A stretch of 35,169 nt of DNA from an uncultured Paracoccaceae bacterium (GCA_937872465.1 CALMSR010000049.1:1-35169), one strand, 5' to 3'; shown: positions 1 through 8,156, numbered from the stretch's first letter. Numbers and translations: made by a program. The notes: a model not told the origin generated them from the letters alone.

Positions 1-1
1 G

Positions 2-55
2 CCGGACAGATTCATCGTCGATCCGATCCACCAGATGCCGGGACTGAACACCTAG
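2..55 (+). CDS. C-terminal end of an unidentified gene (partial)
   Basis: An open frame enters from the left edge and ends at TAG (53-55). The readable end is PDRFIVDPIHQMPGLNT, which looks like a natural soluble protein C-terminus rather than noise, but 17 residues do not identify a family. Between it and the next gene lies a GC-rich stretch with the perfect palindrome GCCCGCGCGGGC (94-105) flanked by CGCCGG (83-88) and CCGGCG (111-116), which could fold as a hairpin and end transcription of this gene. The reading frame is inferred only from the sensible ending. Confidence 0.35.
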   Translation, partial: PDRFIVDPIHQMPGLNT

Positions 56-166
56 TGCCGCCATCCCGCCGAGGCCAGGCACCGCCGGGCAGCGCCCGCG
101 CGGGCTTTCGCCGGCGCGGCAATTCCTGCGGATGATTCAGAAACTTGCCCATGCCGGCCAGCCGCC

Positions 167-193
167 TTGTTCGGACGGGGGCCAGTGCATAAT
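167..193 (+). promoter_or_regulatory. Possible sigma70-type promoter of the sensor kinase
   Basis: A CATAAT -10-like hexamer (188-193, five of six matches to TATAAT) is preceded by TTGTTC (167-172). The 15-nt spacing is shorter than optimal. Transcription would start near 200, about 23 nt before the kinase ATG. Confidence 0.3.
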
Positions 194-222
194 GTCCCTC
201 GCGCGCGGGTTCAGGATCGGGC

Positions 223-1608
223 ATGGCCTTCAATACGCTCTCGGGACGGTTTCTCGGCCTGACGATCGTCTTCGTCGTGATCGCCGAGGTGCTGATCTTC
301 GTGCCGTCGGTCTCGCGGTTTCGCGTCGATTATCTCGAGACCCGGCTCGACCTCGGCCAGCTCGCGGCGCTGGCGCTGCTCGCGACCCCGGACGAGGCGG
401 TGTCCGACGATCTCGAGCAGGAGCTGCTGCAGACCGCGGAGGTGCTGAACGTCGCGTTGCAGCGCGACGAGGTCCGCGAACTGGTCCTGTCGTCGGCCAT
501 GCCGAAGTCGGTGGACGAGACCTTCGATCTTCGCGGCGCCTCGGCCACGACGCTGATGCGCGGCGCGGTGAAGACCTATTTCACCAGCGGAAACCGGATC
601 ATCCGGGTCATCGGAACGACCCGGCAGGGAATGGAGGGCGGCATCGAGGTGACGCTCTACGAGGCGCCGCTGAGGGCCGCGATGGTCGACTACGGGCTCA
701 GGATCCTCTATCTGTCGCTGGCGATCTCCGTCGCGACGGCGGCCTTGCTCTTCTTCGCGGTGCGGCGCTTCATCGTGCGGCCGATCCAGCGGGTGATCGA
801 CCACATGACCGCCTATCGCGACAACCCCGAGGATTCGAGCCGGATCATCCAGCCGGGGCGCGGCTCGCGCGAGCTGGTCGAGGCCGAGACCGCCCTGCGC
901 GACATGCAGCTCGGCCTGACCGGCGCCCTGCGGCAGAAGGAGCGGCTCGCGGCGCTCGGCGGGGCGGTGGCCAAGATCAGCCACGACCTGCGCAACATGC
1001 TCACCACCACGCAGCTGCTCGCCGACCGCATCGAATCGAGCAGCGACCCGGCAGTGCGGCGGACCGCGCCCAAGCTCGTCAATTCGCTGGCGCGCGCGAT
1101 CAGCCTCTGCGAGCGCACGCTCACCTTCGGCAAGGTCGACGAGCCGGCGCCGGAGATCGTGGTCTTCCCGCTCGCGCCGCTGGTGGGCGAGGTGCTGGAG
1201 AACGAGCGCGAGGCTTCCGCCACGGGCCGCGTCGCCTTCCGGGCCGAGATCGCCGGGCGGCTCGCGGCGCGCGCGGATCCCGACCAGCTCTTCCGGGTGC
1301 TCACCAATCTCGTGCGCAACGCCGCGCAGGCGATCGAGGCCTCGGGCCGGGCGGGCTCGGTCACGGTCAGCGCCGGGGAAGGGGACGGGCGGACGCGGAT
1401 TCGCGTCGCCGACACCGGGCCCGGCCTGCCGCCCAAGGCGCGCGAGAACCTCTTCCGGCCGTTCAGCGGCGGGGTGCGGCAGGGCGGGACCGGCCTCGGC
1501 CTCGTGATCGCGGCGGAGCTGGTCAAGGGACACGGCGGGAGCCTGACGCTCGACGAGACCGCGCAGGAGGGCACCACCTTCGTCGTGGATATCCCCGCCC
1601 CGAAATAG
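223..1608 (+). CDS. Membrane sensor histidine kinase
   Basis: 461 residues. A transmembrane segment at about 10-30, a periplasmic region of roughly 125 residues and a second transmembrane segment at about 158-182 are followed by a HAMP-like linker and a kinase core. The H-box KISHDLRNML carries the phospho-accepting His254. The N-box TNLVRNAAQA is at 361-370, the G1 box DTGPGLP at 397-403 and the G2 box GGTGLGL at 421-427, so the ATPase should be active. The start at 223 has AGGA (213-216) six bases upstream. The periplasmic part is not recognised, so the signal is unknown. No response regulator is adjacent on the same strand; the nearest, at 3481-4167, is on the other strand and pairing with it is only a guess. 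Confidence 0.9.
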   Translation: MAFNTLSGRFLGLTIVFVVIAEVLIFVPSVSRFRVDYLETRLDLGQLAALALLATPDEAVSDDLEQELLQTAEVLNVALQRDEVRELVLSSAMPKSVDETFDLRGASATTLMRGAVKTYFTSGNRIIRVIGTTRQGMEGGIEVTLYEAPLRAAMVDYGLRILYLSLAISVATAALLFFAVRRFIVRPIQRVIDHMTAYRDNPEDSSRIIQPGRGSRELVEAETALRDMQLGLTGALRQKERLAALGGAVAKISHDLRNMLTTTQLLADRIESSSDPAVRRTAPKLVNSLARAISLCERTLTFGKVDEPAPEIVVFPLAPLVGEVLENEREASATGRVAFRAEIAGRLAARADPDQLFRVLTNLVRNAAQAIEASGRAGSVTVSAGEGDGRTRIRVADTGPGLPPKARENLFRPFSGGVRQGGTGLGLVIAAELVKGHGGSLTLDETAQEGTTFVVDIPAPK

Positions 1609-1750
1609 CGGCGCGGGGGGAGCCGGTCGATGCCGATGGCCCTTCCGCCCGACCGACGCCGTGGCTCCGAAGCCGAGCCCCGGAAGACGGTTCCACGTCC
1701 GAACTTCCTCGCCCGGACGATGCGCCCGGGCGAACGCACGGGATCGCGCC

Positions 1751-2497
1751 CTAGCGGCCGGTGAAGACCGGCGGGCGCCGGTCGCGCTGGGCGGCGAGGC
1801 CCTCGGCATGGTCCGCCGAGGCGAAGCAGGCGGCGATGCGGCTTCGGGCCGCCTCGGCGTCGAGATTGCCGCGGGACAGCTCGACGATGGTGCGCTTCAT
1901 CCCGCGCAAAGCCAGCGGGGCGAGGCCGGTGAGGACGCCGGTCATCTCCGCCAGCCTGGCGTCGAGCGCCTCGGGCGCCACCAGATGGTCGAGAAAGCCC
2001 ATCGCTTGCAGGGCCTCGGCCTCGAAGGTCTCGGCGAGCAGGAACATGCGCCGGGCCGCCTGCGCGCCGAGGCGGTCGAGGGCGCGGGCGATGCCGGCGG
2101 GCTCGTAATGGATGCCGAGCCGGGCCGGGGGCACGAAGGCCCGCATCCCCTCGACGCCGACGCGGAAGTCGCAGGCGAGCGCGATCTCGACGCCGCCGCC
2201 GTAGACCCCGCCGTTCAACCCCGCCAGCACCGGGACGGGAAATTCCTCGATGGCGTCGCAGAGCCGGGTCAGCGGGTTCTCGCTCCAGTCGGCGGCGCCG
2301 ACCTCGCCGAGGGAGGCGCCGGCGCAGAAGCTCCTGCCGCGGCCGGTCAGGACGAGGGCGCGCAGATCCTCGCGCCCGGCCCAATCCGCGAGGAGATCCG
2401 CGAGATCGCGCATCGCCGCGCGGTCGAGCGCGTTGTGGCTCTGCGGCGCGTTCAGGGTGATGCGGCCGACGGCGGCGTCGATCCGGGCCTCGATCAT
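1751..2497 (-). CDS. Enoyl-CoA hydratase/isomerase family protein
   Basis: 248 residues, normal length for the crotonase fold. CoA and oxyanion-hole signatures are visible: the FCAGASL segment and the GGVYGGGVEIALACD helix, whose Glu matches the first catalytic Glu of enoyl-CoA hydratases (Glu144 in rat). At the position of the second catalytic Glu (rat Glu164, usually PExxLG) the protein reads PPARLGI, so this Glu is missing. It may therefore be an isomerase, hydrolase or other crotonase-family enzyme rather than a classic hydratase. The ATG at 2497 is chosen because family similarity begins there; an in-frame GTG at 2509 is an alternative. It lies 17 nt downstream of the exonuclease III gene and is probably co-transcribed with it. 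Confidence 0.85.
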   Translation of the reverse strand: MIEARIDAAVGRITLNAPQSHNALDRAAMRDLADLLADWAGREDLRALVLTGRGRSFCAGASLGEVGAADWSENPLTRLCDAIEEFPVPVLAGLNGGVYGGGVEIALACDFRVGVEGMRAFVPPARLGIHYEPAGIARALDRLGAQAARRMFLLAETFEAEALQAMGFLDHLVAPEALDARLAEMTGVLTGLAPLALRGMKRTIVELSRGNLDAEAARSRIAACFASADHAEGLAAQRDRRPPVFTGR

Positions 2498-2514
2498 GGT
2501 CTCGACCACGGGGC

Positions 2515-3300
2515 TCAGGCCTCGAATTCCGCGAAGACCGGCGCGTGGTCGCTCGGCTGCTCCCAGCCGCGCACGTGCCGGGCGATGCGGCTGCCGCCCG
2601 AGCGCGCCGCGAGGTCGGGGCTGGCCCAGACGTGGTCGAGGCGCCGGCCCTTGTCGGCGGCGTTCCAGTCCGGGCTGCGGTAGGACCACCAGGAATAGAG
2701 CGGGCCCTCGGGGATGTCCTTGCGCGTCACGTCGACCCAGGCCCCGGCTGCCCGCGCGGCCTCCAGTGCCTCCACCTCGACCGGGGTGTGCGAGACGACC
2801 TTGAGCAGCGCCTTGTGGTTCCAGACGTCGTCCTCGCGGGGCGCGATGTTGAGATCGCCCACGAGGATCGCGCGGGAGGGGCGCTCGGCGAACCAGTCGC
2901 GCAGCTCGGCGAGGAAGTCGAGCTTGTGGGCGAATTTCGGATTGGCCCCGGGGTCGGGCAGGTCGCCGCCGGCCGGGATGTAGAGGTTGTGCAGGGTGAC
3001 GCCGGAGGGCAGCCGGGCAGCCACGTGGCGGGCATCGCCCCTGGCGCAGAAGTCGCGCTGGCCGGCGTCCTCGATCGGGAGCCGCGAGAGGATCGCCACG
3101 CCGTTGTAGCCCTTCTGGCCGCGCGCCACGACGTGGGCATAGCCGAGTGCGGCGAAGCCCTCGAGCGGGAACTTGTCGAGCGGGGTCTTGATCTCCTGGA
3201 GGCAGAGCACGTCCGGCGCCTCCTCGCGCAGGAGCCGCAGCACGCTCGCCTCGCGCAGGCGGACCGAATTGATGTTCCAGGTGCAGATGGTGACGGTCAT
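2515..3300 (-). CDS. xthA: Exodeoxyribonuclease III (AP endonuclease family)
   Basis: 261 residues, close to the usual 260-270. The protein is a complete exonuclease III-type endonuclease/exonuclease/phosphatase fold: WNIN near the N-terminus, metal-binding Glu36 in LCLQEIK, Tyr107 in LYIPAGG, the GDLNIAP motif with Asp149 and Asn151, LDHVW with Asp222-His223, and the catalytic pair Asp251-His252 in SDHAPV. Such enzymes cut DNA 5' of abasic sites and remove 3' blocking groups in base excision repair. The ATG at 3300 begins with the typical strand MTVTICTWN. It is followed after 17 nt by the crotonase-family gene. Confidence 0.95.
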   Translation of the reverse strand: MTVTICTWNINSVRLREASVLRLLREEAPDVLCLQEIKTPLDKFPLEGFAALGYAHVVARGQKGYNGVAILSRLPIEDAGQRDFCARGDARHVAARLPSGVTLHNLYIPAGGDLPDPGANPKFAHKLDFLAELRDWFAERPSRAILVGDLNIAPREDDVWNHKALLKVVSHTPVEVEALEAARAAGAWVDVTRKDIPEGPLYSWWSYRSPDWNAADKGRRLDHVWASPDLAARSGGSRIARHVRGWEQPSDHAPVFAEFEA

Positions 3301-3387
3301 GGGACGCTCCGGAGGGATCGGTCCGGACTCATAGCGGCCCCGGCCGCGATCACAACCCGGAAGCGGCAGCTTCGAAGGGGGGCGCTA

Positions 3388-3406
3388 CCCGGCGGTGCCC
3401 GCCGGG
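3388..3406 (-). terminator. GC-rich hairpin downstream of the response regulator
   Basis: Perfect 8-bp inverted repeat CCCGGCGG/CCGCCGGG with a 3-nt loop, between the end of the response regulator gene and the start of the exonuclease gene, both on the minus strand. It has no U-tract, so intrinsic termination is uncertain. Confidence 0.3.
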
Positions 3407-3480
3407 CGAAGTGGTGAAGCTAGGCGCGCAAGGAACTCGGGCCTACCGGTGGTGTGGCCAATGCGATCGCCCTGGCCGCG

Positions 3481-4167
3481 TCAGGCGACGAGGCGATAGC
3501 CGCCCGGTTCGGTCACGAGGATCGTGGCGTTCGAGGGATCGCGCTCGATCTTCTGGCGCAGGCGGTAGATATGGGTCTCGAGCGTGTGGGTGGTCACGCC
3601 GGCATTGTAGCCCCAGACCTCATGGAGCAGCACGTCGCGGGCCACCACGGCGCTGCCCGCGCGGTAGAGGTATTTCAGGATGTTGGTCTCCTTCTCGGTG
3701 AGGCGGATCTTGCGCTCCGCTTCGTCGAGCAGGAGCTTGGCCGCCGGCTTGAAGGTATAGGGGCCGACGCCGAAGACCGCGTCCTCGGATTGCTCGTGCT
3801 GGCGCAGCTGCGCCCGGATGCGCGCGAGCAGCACCGGGAGCTTGAAGGGCTTGGCGATATAGTCGTTGGCGCCGGAATCGAGCCCGAGGATCTGGTCGCT
3901 GTCGGTGGTATGGCCGGTCAGCATGATGACGGGGCATTTCACCCCCTGCTTGCGCATCAGCCGGCAGAGCTCGCGCCCGTCCATGTCGGGCAGGCCCACG
4001 TCGAGGATGACGAGGTCGTAGAGCTGTTCCTTCGCGCGCACGAGGCCGTCGGCGCCGTCGGCCGCCTCGAAGACGTCGAATTCCTCGGTGAGGACGAGCT
4101 GGTCGGCGAGGGCCTCGCGCAGGTCGGCATCGTCGTCGACCATCAGGATCTTCTTGAGCGTGCTCAT
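3481..4167 (-). CDS. OmpR-family response regulator, DNA-binding
   Basis: 228 residues. The receiver domain (about 5-122) has the acidic pocket Asp11-Asp13, phospho-acceptor Asp56 in ILDVGLP, Thr84 in LTGH and Lys106 in AKPFK. The C-terminal winged helix-turn-helix (about 130-228) has the conserved LTEKETNILKYL helix, a recognition region TTHTLETHIYRLRQKIE and the final GGYRL wing. It should bind DNA as a phosphorylated dimer and regulate transcription. The start has CGGAGA eight bases upstream. No kinase is adjacent in the same operon, so the partner is unknown. It is divergent from ribA across a 158-bp intergenic region. Confidence 0.93.
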   Translation of the reverse strand: MSTLKKILMVDDDADLREALADQLVLTEEFDVFEAADGADGLVRAKEQLYDLVILDVGLPDMDGRELCRLMRKQGVKCPVIMLTGHTTDSDQILGLDSGANDYIAKPFKLPVLLARIRAQLRQHEQSEDAVFGVGPYTFKPAAKLLLDEAERKIRLTEKETNILKYLYRAGSAVVARDVLLHEVWGYNAGVTTHTLETHIYRLRQKIERDPSNATILVTEPGGYRLVA

Positions 4168-4325
4168 GTTTTGTCTCCGTTTTCGCGTCAGCTGTTGGTT
4201 TTCCGCGCGGGCGGCAATATCCTTGGGGCCGGGGTCACGGGAAGGTGTGCGGAGCGCGGCAATTGTTTCATTCCGCGACCGGCCCGGATATCAGGACACC
4301 CCGCCCGGAGGGAGACGACAGCAAC

Positions 4326-5417
4326 ATGAGCCTCGGCCTGGACCCGGCGGAACTGCTCGCCCGCGCCCGCAGCGACCTGCGGATGGGGGCCGCGGTCCTG
4401 CTCCTCTCGGGGGAGGAGGCGGCGCTGGTCTTGGCGGCCGAGACGGCGACGGCGGCGCGCCTGGCTGACTTGCGCGCGCTCGGCGGGGTCGATCTGGCGC
4501 TGACCGCGCGGCGGGCGGGAACGCTGAAGGCGCGGGCCTATGACGGCGACCTGGCGCGGGTGGTGTTTCCGGCCGAGGCGGATCTCGCCTGGGTTCGGGC
4601 GACGGCGGATCCGTCCGCGGATTTGGACTGGCCGATGAAGGGGCCCTACGTGACGCGGCGCGAGGGGTCGGCGGATCTGCATCGCGCGGCACTCGCCATG
4701 TGCAAGCGCGCGCACCTCCTGCCGGCGGCGCTGGTCGCGGTGCTGCCCCGGGCGCAGGCGGAGGCGCTGGCGGAGGCGGCGGGGCTGAGCCGGCTCGACG
4801 CGGCACTGGTGCCGGCGGAAAGCGGGCCGGTCCCGGTCTTCGAGGTGGCGGCGGCGCGGGTGCCGCTCGAGGTGGCCGAAGCCGGGCGGGTCCGGGTCTT
4901 CCGGCCGCTCGACGGCGGCGAGGAGCATTACGCGGTGGAGATCGGCGCGCCGGACCGCGGCCAGCCGGTGCTCTGCCGGCTGCATTCGGCCTGCTTCACC
5001 GGCGATCTGATCGGCAGCCTGAAATGCGATTGCGGGCCGCAGCTCCATGCCGCGCTCGAGCAGATCGGCGCGGCGGGCGCAGGCATGCTGCTCTATCTCA
5101 ACCAGGAGGGGCGCGGCATCGGGCTGGCCAACAAGATGCGGGCCTATGCCCTGCAGGACCAGGGCTTCGACACGGTGGAGGCCAACCACCGGCTCGGCTT
5201 CGAGGACGACGAGCGGGACTTCCGCCTCGGGGCCAACATGCTGACCTCGCTGGGATTCTCGCGTGTCCGGCTGATGACCAACAACCCCGCCAAGGTCGCG
5301 ATGATGGAGAGCTGCGGCTTGCGCGTGGTGGAGCGGGTGCCGCTGCGGGTCGGGGTGACGCGGCACAATGCCGCCTATCTGCAGACCAAGGTGGCGAAAT
5401 CCGGCCATCTGCCGTGA
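4326..5417 (+). CDS. ribA: GTP cyclohydrolase II with degenerate DHBP-synthase-like N-terminal domain
   Basis: 363 residues. The C-terminal half is a complete GTP cyclohydrolase II, which opens GTP at the first step of riboflavin synthesis: the zinc cysteines in CFTGDLIGSLKCDC, the NQEGRGIGL loop, ALQDQGFDTVEAN, the DDERDF catalytic segment and the MTNNPAKV motif. The N-terminal roughly 165 residues sit where a 3,4-dihydroxy-2-butanone-4-phosphate synthase domain lies in bifunctional RibBA, but its usual catalytic motifs are not apparent, so I infer that only the cyclohydrolase works. The ATG at 4326 is chosen because GGAGGGAG (4307-4314) lies upstream and the preceding in-frame residues look non-coding. 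The stop codon overlaps the GTG start of the next gene, indicating translational coupling. Confidence 0.92.
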   Translation: MSLGLDPAELLARARSDLRMGAAVLLLSGEEAALVLAAETATAARLADLRALGGVDLALTARRAGTLKARAYDGDLARVVFPAEADLAWVRATADPSADLDWPMKGPYVTRREGSADLHRAALAMCKRAHLLPAALVAVLPRAQAEALAEAAGLSRLDAALVPAESGPVPVFEVAAARVPLEVAEAGRVRVFRPLDGGEEHYAVEIGAPDRGQPVLCRLHSACFTGDLIGSLKCDCGPQLHAALEQIGAAGAGMLLYLNQEGRGIGLANKMRAYALQDQGFDTVEANHRLGFEDDERDFRLGANMLTSLGFSRVRLMTNNPAKVAMMESCGLRVVERVPLRVGVTRHNAAYLQTKVAKSGHLP

Positions 5418-5902
5418 CGCCGGCCGATCTCGTGGTCGGGCGCTGGGGGGCGCGCTTCCTCGGGCGGCGCTTTCCCTGCGCCCTCGGCCGCGGCGGCATC
5501 GGCGAGAAGCGCCGCGAAGGCGACGGGATCACCCCCGCGGGCCGCCACCGGATCGAGGCCGTTCTGGTGCGGCGCGACCGCCATGCCCTCGCCGGCCGCG
5601 CCATCGGCCCGCGGGACGGCTGGTCCGACGATCCCGGGGATCCGGCCTATAATCGCCGCGTCCGGCGGCCGCACGGGTTCCGCCACGAGGCGCTGCGCCG
5701 GGCCGATCCGATGTACGACCTCGTGGCGGTGCTCGACTGGAACCGGGATCCGCCGGTTGCGGGGCGGGGGAGCGCGATCTTCCTGCATGTCTGGCGCGCG
5801 CCCCGCTGGCCGACGGCGGGCTGCATCGCCTTCCGCCGCGAGGATCTCGCCTGGATCCTCGCCCGCTGGACGCCGCGAAGCCGGGTGCTGGTGCGGGGGT
5901 GA
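5414..5902 (+). CDS. L,D-transpeptidase (YkuD-like) family protein
   Basis: 162 residues from a GTG start that overlaps the ribA stop (GTGA, 5414-5417). The catalytic region resembles the YkuD fold: His125 in FLHVW and Cys137 in TAGCIAF, equivalent to the usual SxGC[IV]R nucleophile motif, with upstream segments GRWGARF, TPAGRHR and GPRDGW. YkuD enzymes make 3-3 or protein crosslinks in peptidoglycan or act as related carboxypeptidases. No signal peptide is seen from this start, which is odd for a wall enzyme. The protein is short and belongs to the small stand-alone type. Linkage to ribA appears to be simple operon economy. Confidence 0.8.
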   Translation: MTPADLVVGRWGARFLGRRFPCALGRGGIGEKRREGDGITPAGRHRIEAVLVRRDRHALAGRAIGPRDGWSDDPGDPAYNRRVRRPHGFRHEALRRADPMYDLVAVLDWNRDPPVAGRGSAIFLHVWRAPRWPTAGCIAFRREDLAWILARWTPRSRVLVRG

Positions 5903-5987
5903 TCCCGGCGGCTCCCGTGCCTGACTGACGCCGCAGAACGGAGCCGACGGCGGATCGCTCGGTTCGGGGCGGTGGGGGAATCGGCGG

Positions 5988-6034
5988 TCGGCCTGTTGGC
6001 CGATTGCTTGTCTTCCCGTGCCTGTTGGCACGGG
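5988..6034. terminator. Two tandem hairpins with identical TGTT loops
   Basis: TCGGCC-TGTT-GGCCGA (5988-6003, 6-bp stem) is followed 11 nt later by CCCGTGCC-TGTT-GGCACGGG (6015-6034, 8-bp stem). Both stems are perfect and both loops are TGTT. They lie between two convergent genes (ending at 5902 and 6118), a natural place for a bidirectional transcription end, though no T-tract follows either. Confidence 0.45.
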
Positions 6035-6117
6035 CCCCTGTCCTGCCCGATAGGAATCTGCCAGTATGAAATCCTTGAGCCGTGGAAGGTGTCGGCCGTC
6101 CTGCCGGGCCGGGCCGG

Positions 6118-7083
6118 TCAGGGCTCGGTGGCGGGGTGGGCATGGGCTTCGAGGAAGCGCGCGATCCGGTCCCGCAGTTCCGCGTGATGGCCGAGCAGCA
6201 GATGGCCGCCGTCGTCGAGCGGCAGGAATTCCGCCTCGGGGATGGTCTCGCCCAGCGCGGCGCCGATCTCGAAGAGGTTGATGGAATCGTCGCGCGCGTG
6301 GACGACGAGGCTGGGCGCGCGGATCGACTCCGGCGCATAGGCCTCGGAGGGGGCGATGGCGGCGGCCTCGTTGCCGAGGCCGGGCAGGCGCGCCGTGACC
6401 GGCAGGAAGCCCTCCATGAGCCCGTCGAGGAAGGCAGCTTCCTCCCCGGTCAGGCCGGCCCGGAGCGCCGAGGGGGCGTCGAAGATCGGGGCGAGCGCCC
6501 GGCGGGCGCCGTGCAGGAGCACCCAATAGGGCAGGTCGCTGGCGAAGAGCGCCCGGTAGGCCCAGCCGGGCAGGGGCGGGGCCTGGTCGGCGGTGCCGAA
6601 GGGCGTGAAGGGCGCGGAGGAGAGCAGCACGAGCCCGGTCGTGCGCTCGGGGTGGAAGGTCGCGAGTTGCAACGCCGGCGGGACGCCGCCCGACATGGCG
6701 AGGACCGCCGCGCGCTCCTCGCCGAGCGCGTCGAGCAGGGCCGCCAGCGCGTCGGCCTGGGCGAGCGGCGAGGCGTCGGCGGGCAGCGGCGAGCGGAGAT
6801 AGCCGAAGCGCGACACCACGATCCAGCGGAAGCCGGGAGGGCCGAAGGCGTCCGCCAGCCGCTCGCCCTGGTCGTAGCCACCGCCGGCGCCGTGAAGCAC
6901 AAGCACCGCCGGTCCCGAGCCGTGGACCGCGGCCTCGACCGGACCGCGCGCGGTCTCGTAGACCCGGCTGCCGGCGGCGAGCCGCGCCTCGGTGGCGCGC
7001 ATGTCGCGAGCGTAGAGCCAGCCGGTGGCGGCGCCCGCACCGAGCAGGGCGAGTGCGGCGACGAGCCAGCGGCGGCCTGACAT
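6118..7083 (-). CDS. Alpha/beta hydrolase with N-terminal membrane anchor
   Basis: 321 residues. An N-terminal hydrophobic stretch (about 7-25) ending before YARDMRA suggests a signal anchor or signal peptide, so it probably works at or outside the inner membrane. The oxyanion segment VLVLHGAGGG, nucleophile-elbow Ser in AMSGGVPPA, acidic residue in VVHARDDSIN and His in DGGHLLLGHH form the expected catalytic triad. The substrate cannot be told. The ATG at 7083 is chosen because GGAAGGA lies 9 bases upstream and the longer frame before it is low-complexity Arg/Pro. It converges with the L,D-transpeptidase gene and diverges from the lysozyme gene. Confidence 0.85.
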   Translation of the reverse strand: MSGRRWLVAALALLGAGAATGWLYARDMRATEARLAAGSRVYETARGPVEAAVHGSGPAVLVLHGAGGGYDQGERLADAFGPPGFRWIVVSRFGYLRSPLPADASPLAQADALAALLDALGEERAAVLAMSGGVPPALQLATFHPERTTGLVLLSSAPFTPFGTADQAPPLPGWAYRALFASDLPYWVLLHGARRALAPIFDAPSALRAGLTGEEAAFLDGLMEGFLPVTARLPGLGNEAAAIAPSEAYAPESIRAPSLVVHARDDSINLFEIGAALGETIPEAEFLPLDDGGHLLLGHHAELRDRIARFLEAHAHPATEP

Positions 7084-7195
7084 GGCGTGCGGTCCTTCCC
7101 GATGCCTCGCGCCAGTCTCGGCCGCCGTGCGGCGCGAATCAAGCTGGCGCAACCGGTCCGCCGGGCGCCTCGGCCCGCGGGCCTGTGGCTGTGGA

Positions 7196-7217
7196 GGGCG
7201 GGAGGTGAGTCCCGCCC
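7196..7217. repeat. Inverted repeat in divergent intergenic region (1)
   Basis: Perfect 8-bp arms GGGCGGGA/TCCCGCCC with a 6-nt spacer, between the divergent hydrolase and lysozyme genes. Could be an operator or an RNA hairpin; its role is unknown. Confidence 0.4.
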
Positions 7218-7257
7218 GCATCAGGGTCGGAAAAATCTGCATCGCCTCGAAGGGAAT

Positions 7258-7273
7258 GGCTGACGGGTCAGCC
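7258..7273. repeat. Inverted repeat in divergent intergenic region (2)
   Basis: Perfect 7-bp arms GGCTGAC/GTCAGCC separated by only 2 nt, giving a compact 16-bp dyad of the kind dimeric repressors bind. It sits 58 bp before the chosen lysozyme start. Function is inferred from shape and place only. Confidence 0.4.
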
Positions 7274-7331
7274 CTCTCCGGCTATCGTGCCTGCGGGCGC
7301 CGAGGGTGATTCGAAACGGAGTACCAAGAGC

Positions 7332-8111
7332 TTGCGGGTCTTTCTTTTGCTCCTCCTCGGCCTGGCGGCGGCGTCCTGCGGGCCGTCGCGCCATGATGTC
7401 CCCAACAGCCGGGCCTCGACCAACGTTCCCGCCTTCGGCGACACCGATCCCCATGAATGGGACGCGCTCAGCCCCTGGCTCTACCCGGTCCATGGCATCG
7501 ACGTGTCCAAGTACCAGGGCGACATCGACTGGCAGCGGGTGCGCGCCTCGGGCACGTCCTTCGCCTTCATCAAGGCGACCGAGGGCGGCGACGTGGCCGA
7601 CGAGCGCTTCGCCGACAACTGGCACGGCGCGGCGCGGGCCGGGGTGCCGCGCGGCGCCTATCACTATTACTACTTCTGCCGGACGGCGGCGGAGCAGGCC
7701 GATTGGTTCATCTCCCACGTGCCGGCGGACCGCGGCGCGCTGCCGGCGGTGCTCGACATGGAATGGACGCACAAGTCGCGCACCTGCACCAAGCGCCCCG
7801 CGCCGGAGACGGTCCGCGCCGAGATGGAGGTCTATCTCGAAAGGGTGGCGCGGCATTACGGCAAGCGGCCGATCGTCTATACCACGGTCGATTTCTACCA
7901 CGAGAACGACCTCGGCCGGATGCGCGGCACCGATTTCTGGCTGCGCTCGGTGGCGGGGCATCCTTCGGCGATCTATCCCAACCAGAAATGGGCGTTCTGG
8001 CAATATACCGGGACCGGGGTGGTGCCGGGCATCGCCGGGAATACCGACATCAACGTCTTCGCGGGAACGCGGCCGCAATGGTCGCAGTGGCTGGCGGCCA
8101 ACGCGCGCTAG
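7332..8111 (+). CDS. GH25 lysozyme-like lipoprotein
   Basis: 259 residues from TTG at 7332, chosen because ACGGAG (7317-7321) lies 10 bases upstream and the product then begins with a compact lipoprotein signal, RVFLLLLLGLAAASC, with lipid-attachment Cys16. A GTG at 7287 in the same frame is the alternative and lacks a ribosome site. The mature part is a glycoside hydrolase 25 barrel: GIDVSKYQGDIDW with Asp57, FIKATEG, GAYHYYYF and the catalytic pair Asp142/Glu144 in VLDMEW, then NQKWAFWQYT and TDINVF near the end. Such enzymes cut the N-acetylmuramic acid to N-acetylglucosamine bond of peptidoglycan, so it probably acts from a membrane-anchored position on the cell wall. Confidence 0.88.
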   Translation: MRVFLLLLLGLAAASCGPSRHDVPNSRASTNVPAFGDTDPHEWDALSPWLYPVHGIDVSKYQGDIDWQRVRASGTSFAFIKATEGGDVADERFADNWHGAARAGVPRGAYHYYYFCRTAAEQADWFISHVPADRGALPAVLDMEWTHKSRTCTKRPAPETVRAEMEVYLERVARHYGKRPIVYTTVDFYHENDLGRMRGTDFWLRSVAGHPSAIYPNQKWAFWQYTGTGVVPGIAGNTDINVFAGTRPQWSQWLAANAR

Positions 8112-8120
8112 AAGGCCCGA

Positions 8121-8150
8121 TTGCCAGGGACGGGCGGCTTGCGCTAGGGC
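8121..8150 (+). promoter_or_regulatory. Probable promoter of the glutamine amidotransferase gene
   Basis: TTGCCA (8121-8126) and TAGGGC (8145-8150) are separated by 18 nt. The -10 end is only 6 nt before the ATG at 8157, so transcription would start at or next to the start codon. The same TTGCCA-to-CTAG arrangement precedes yajC. Confidence 0.4.
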
Positions 8151-8156
8151 TTGGCG

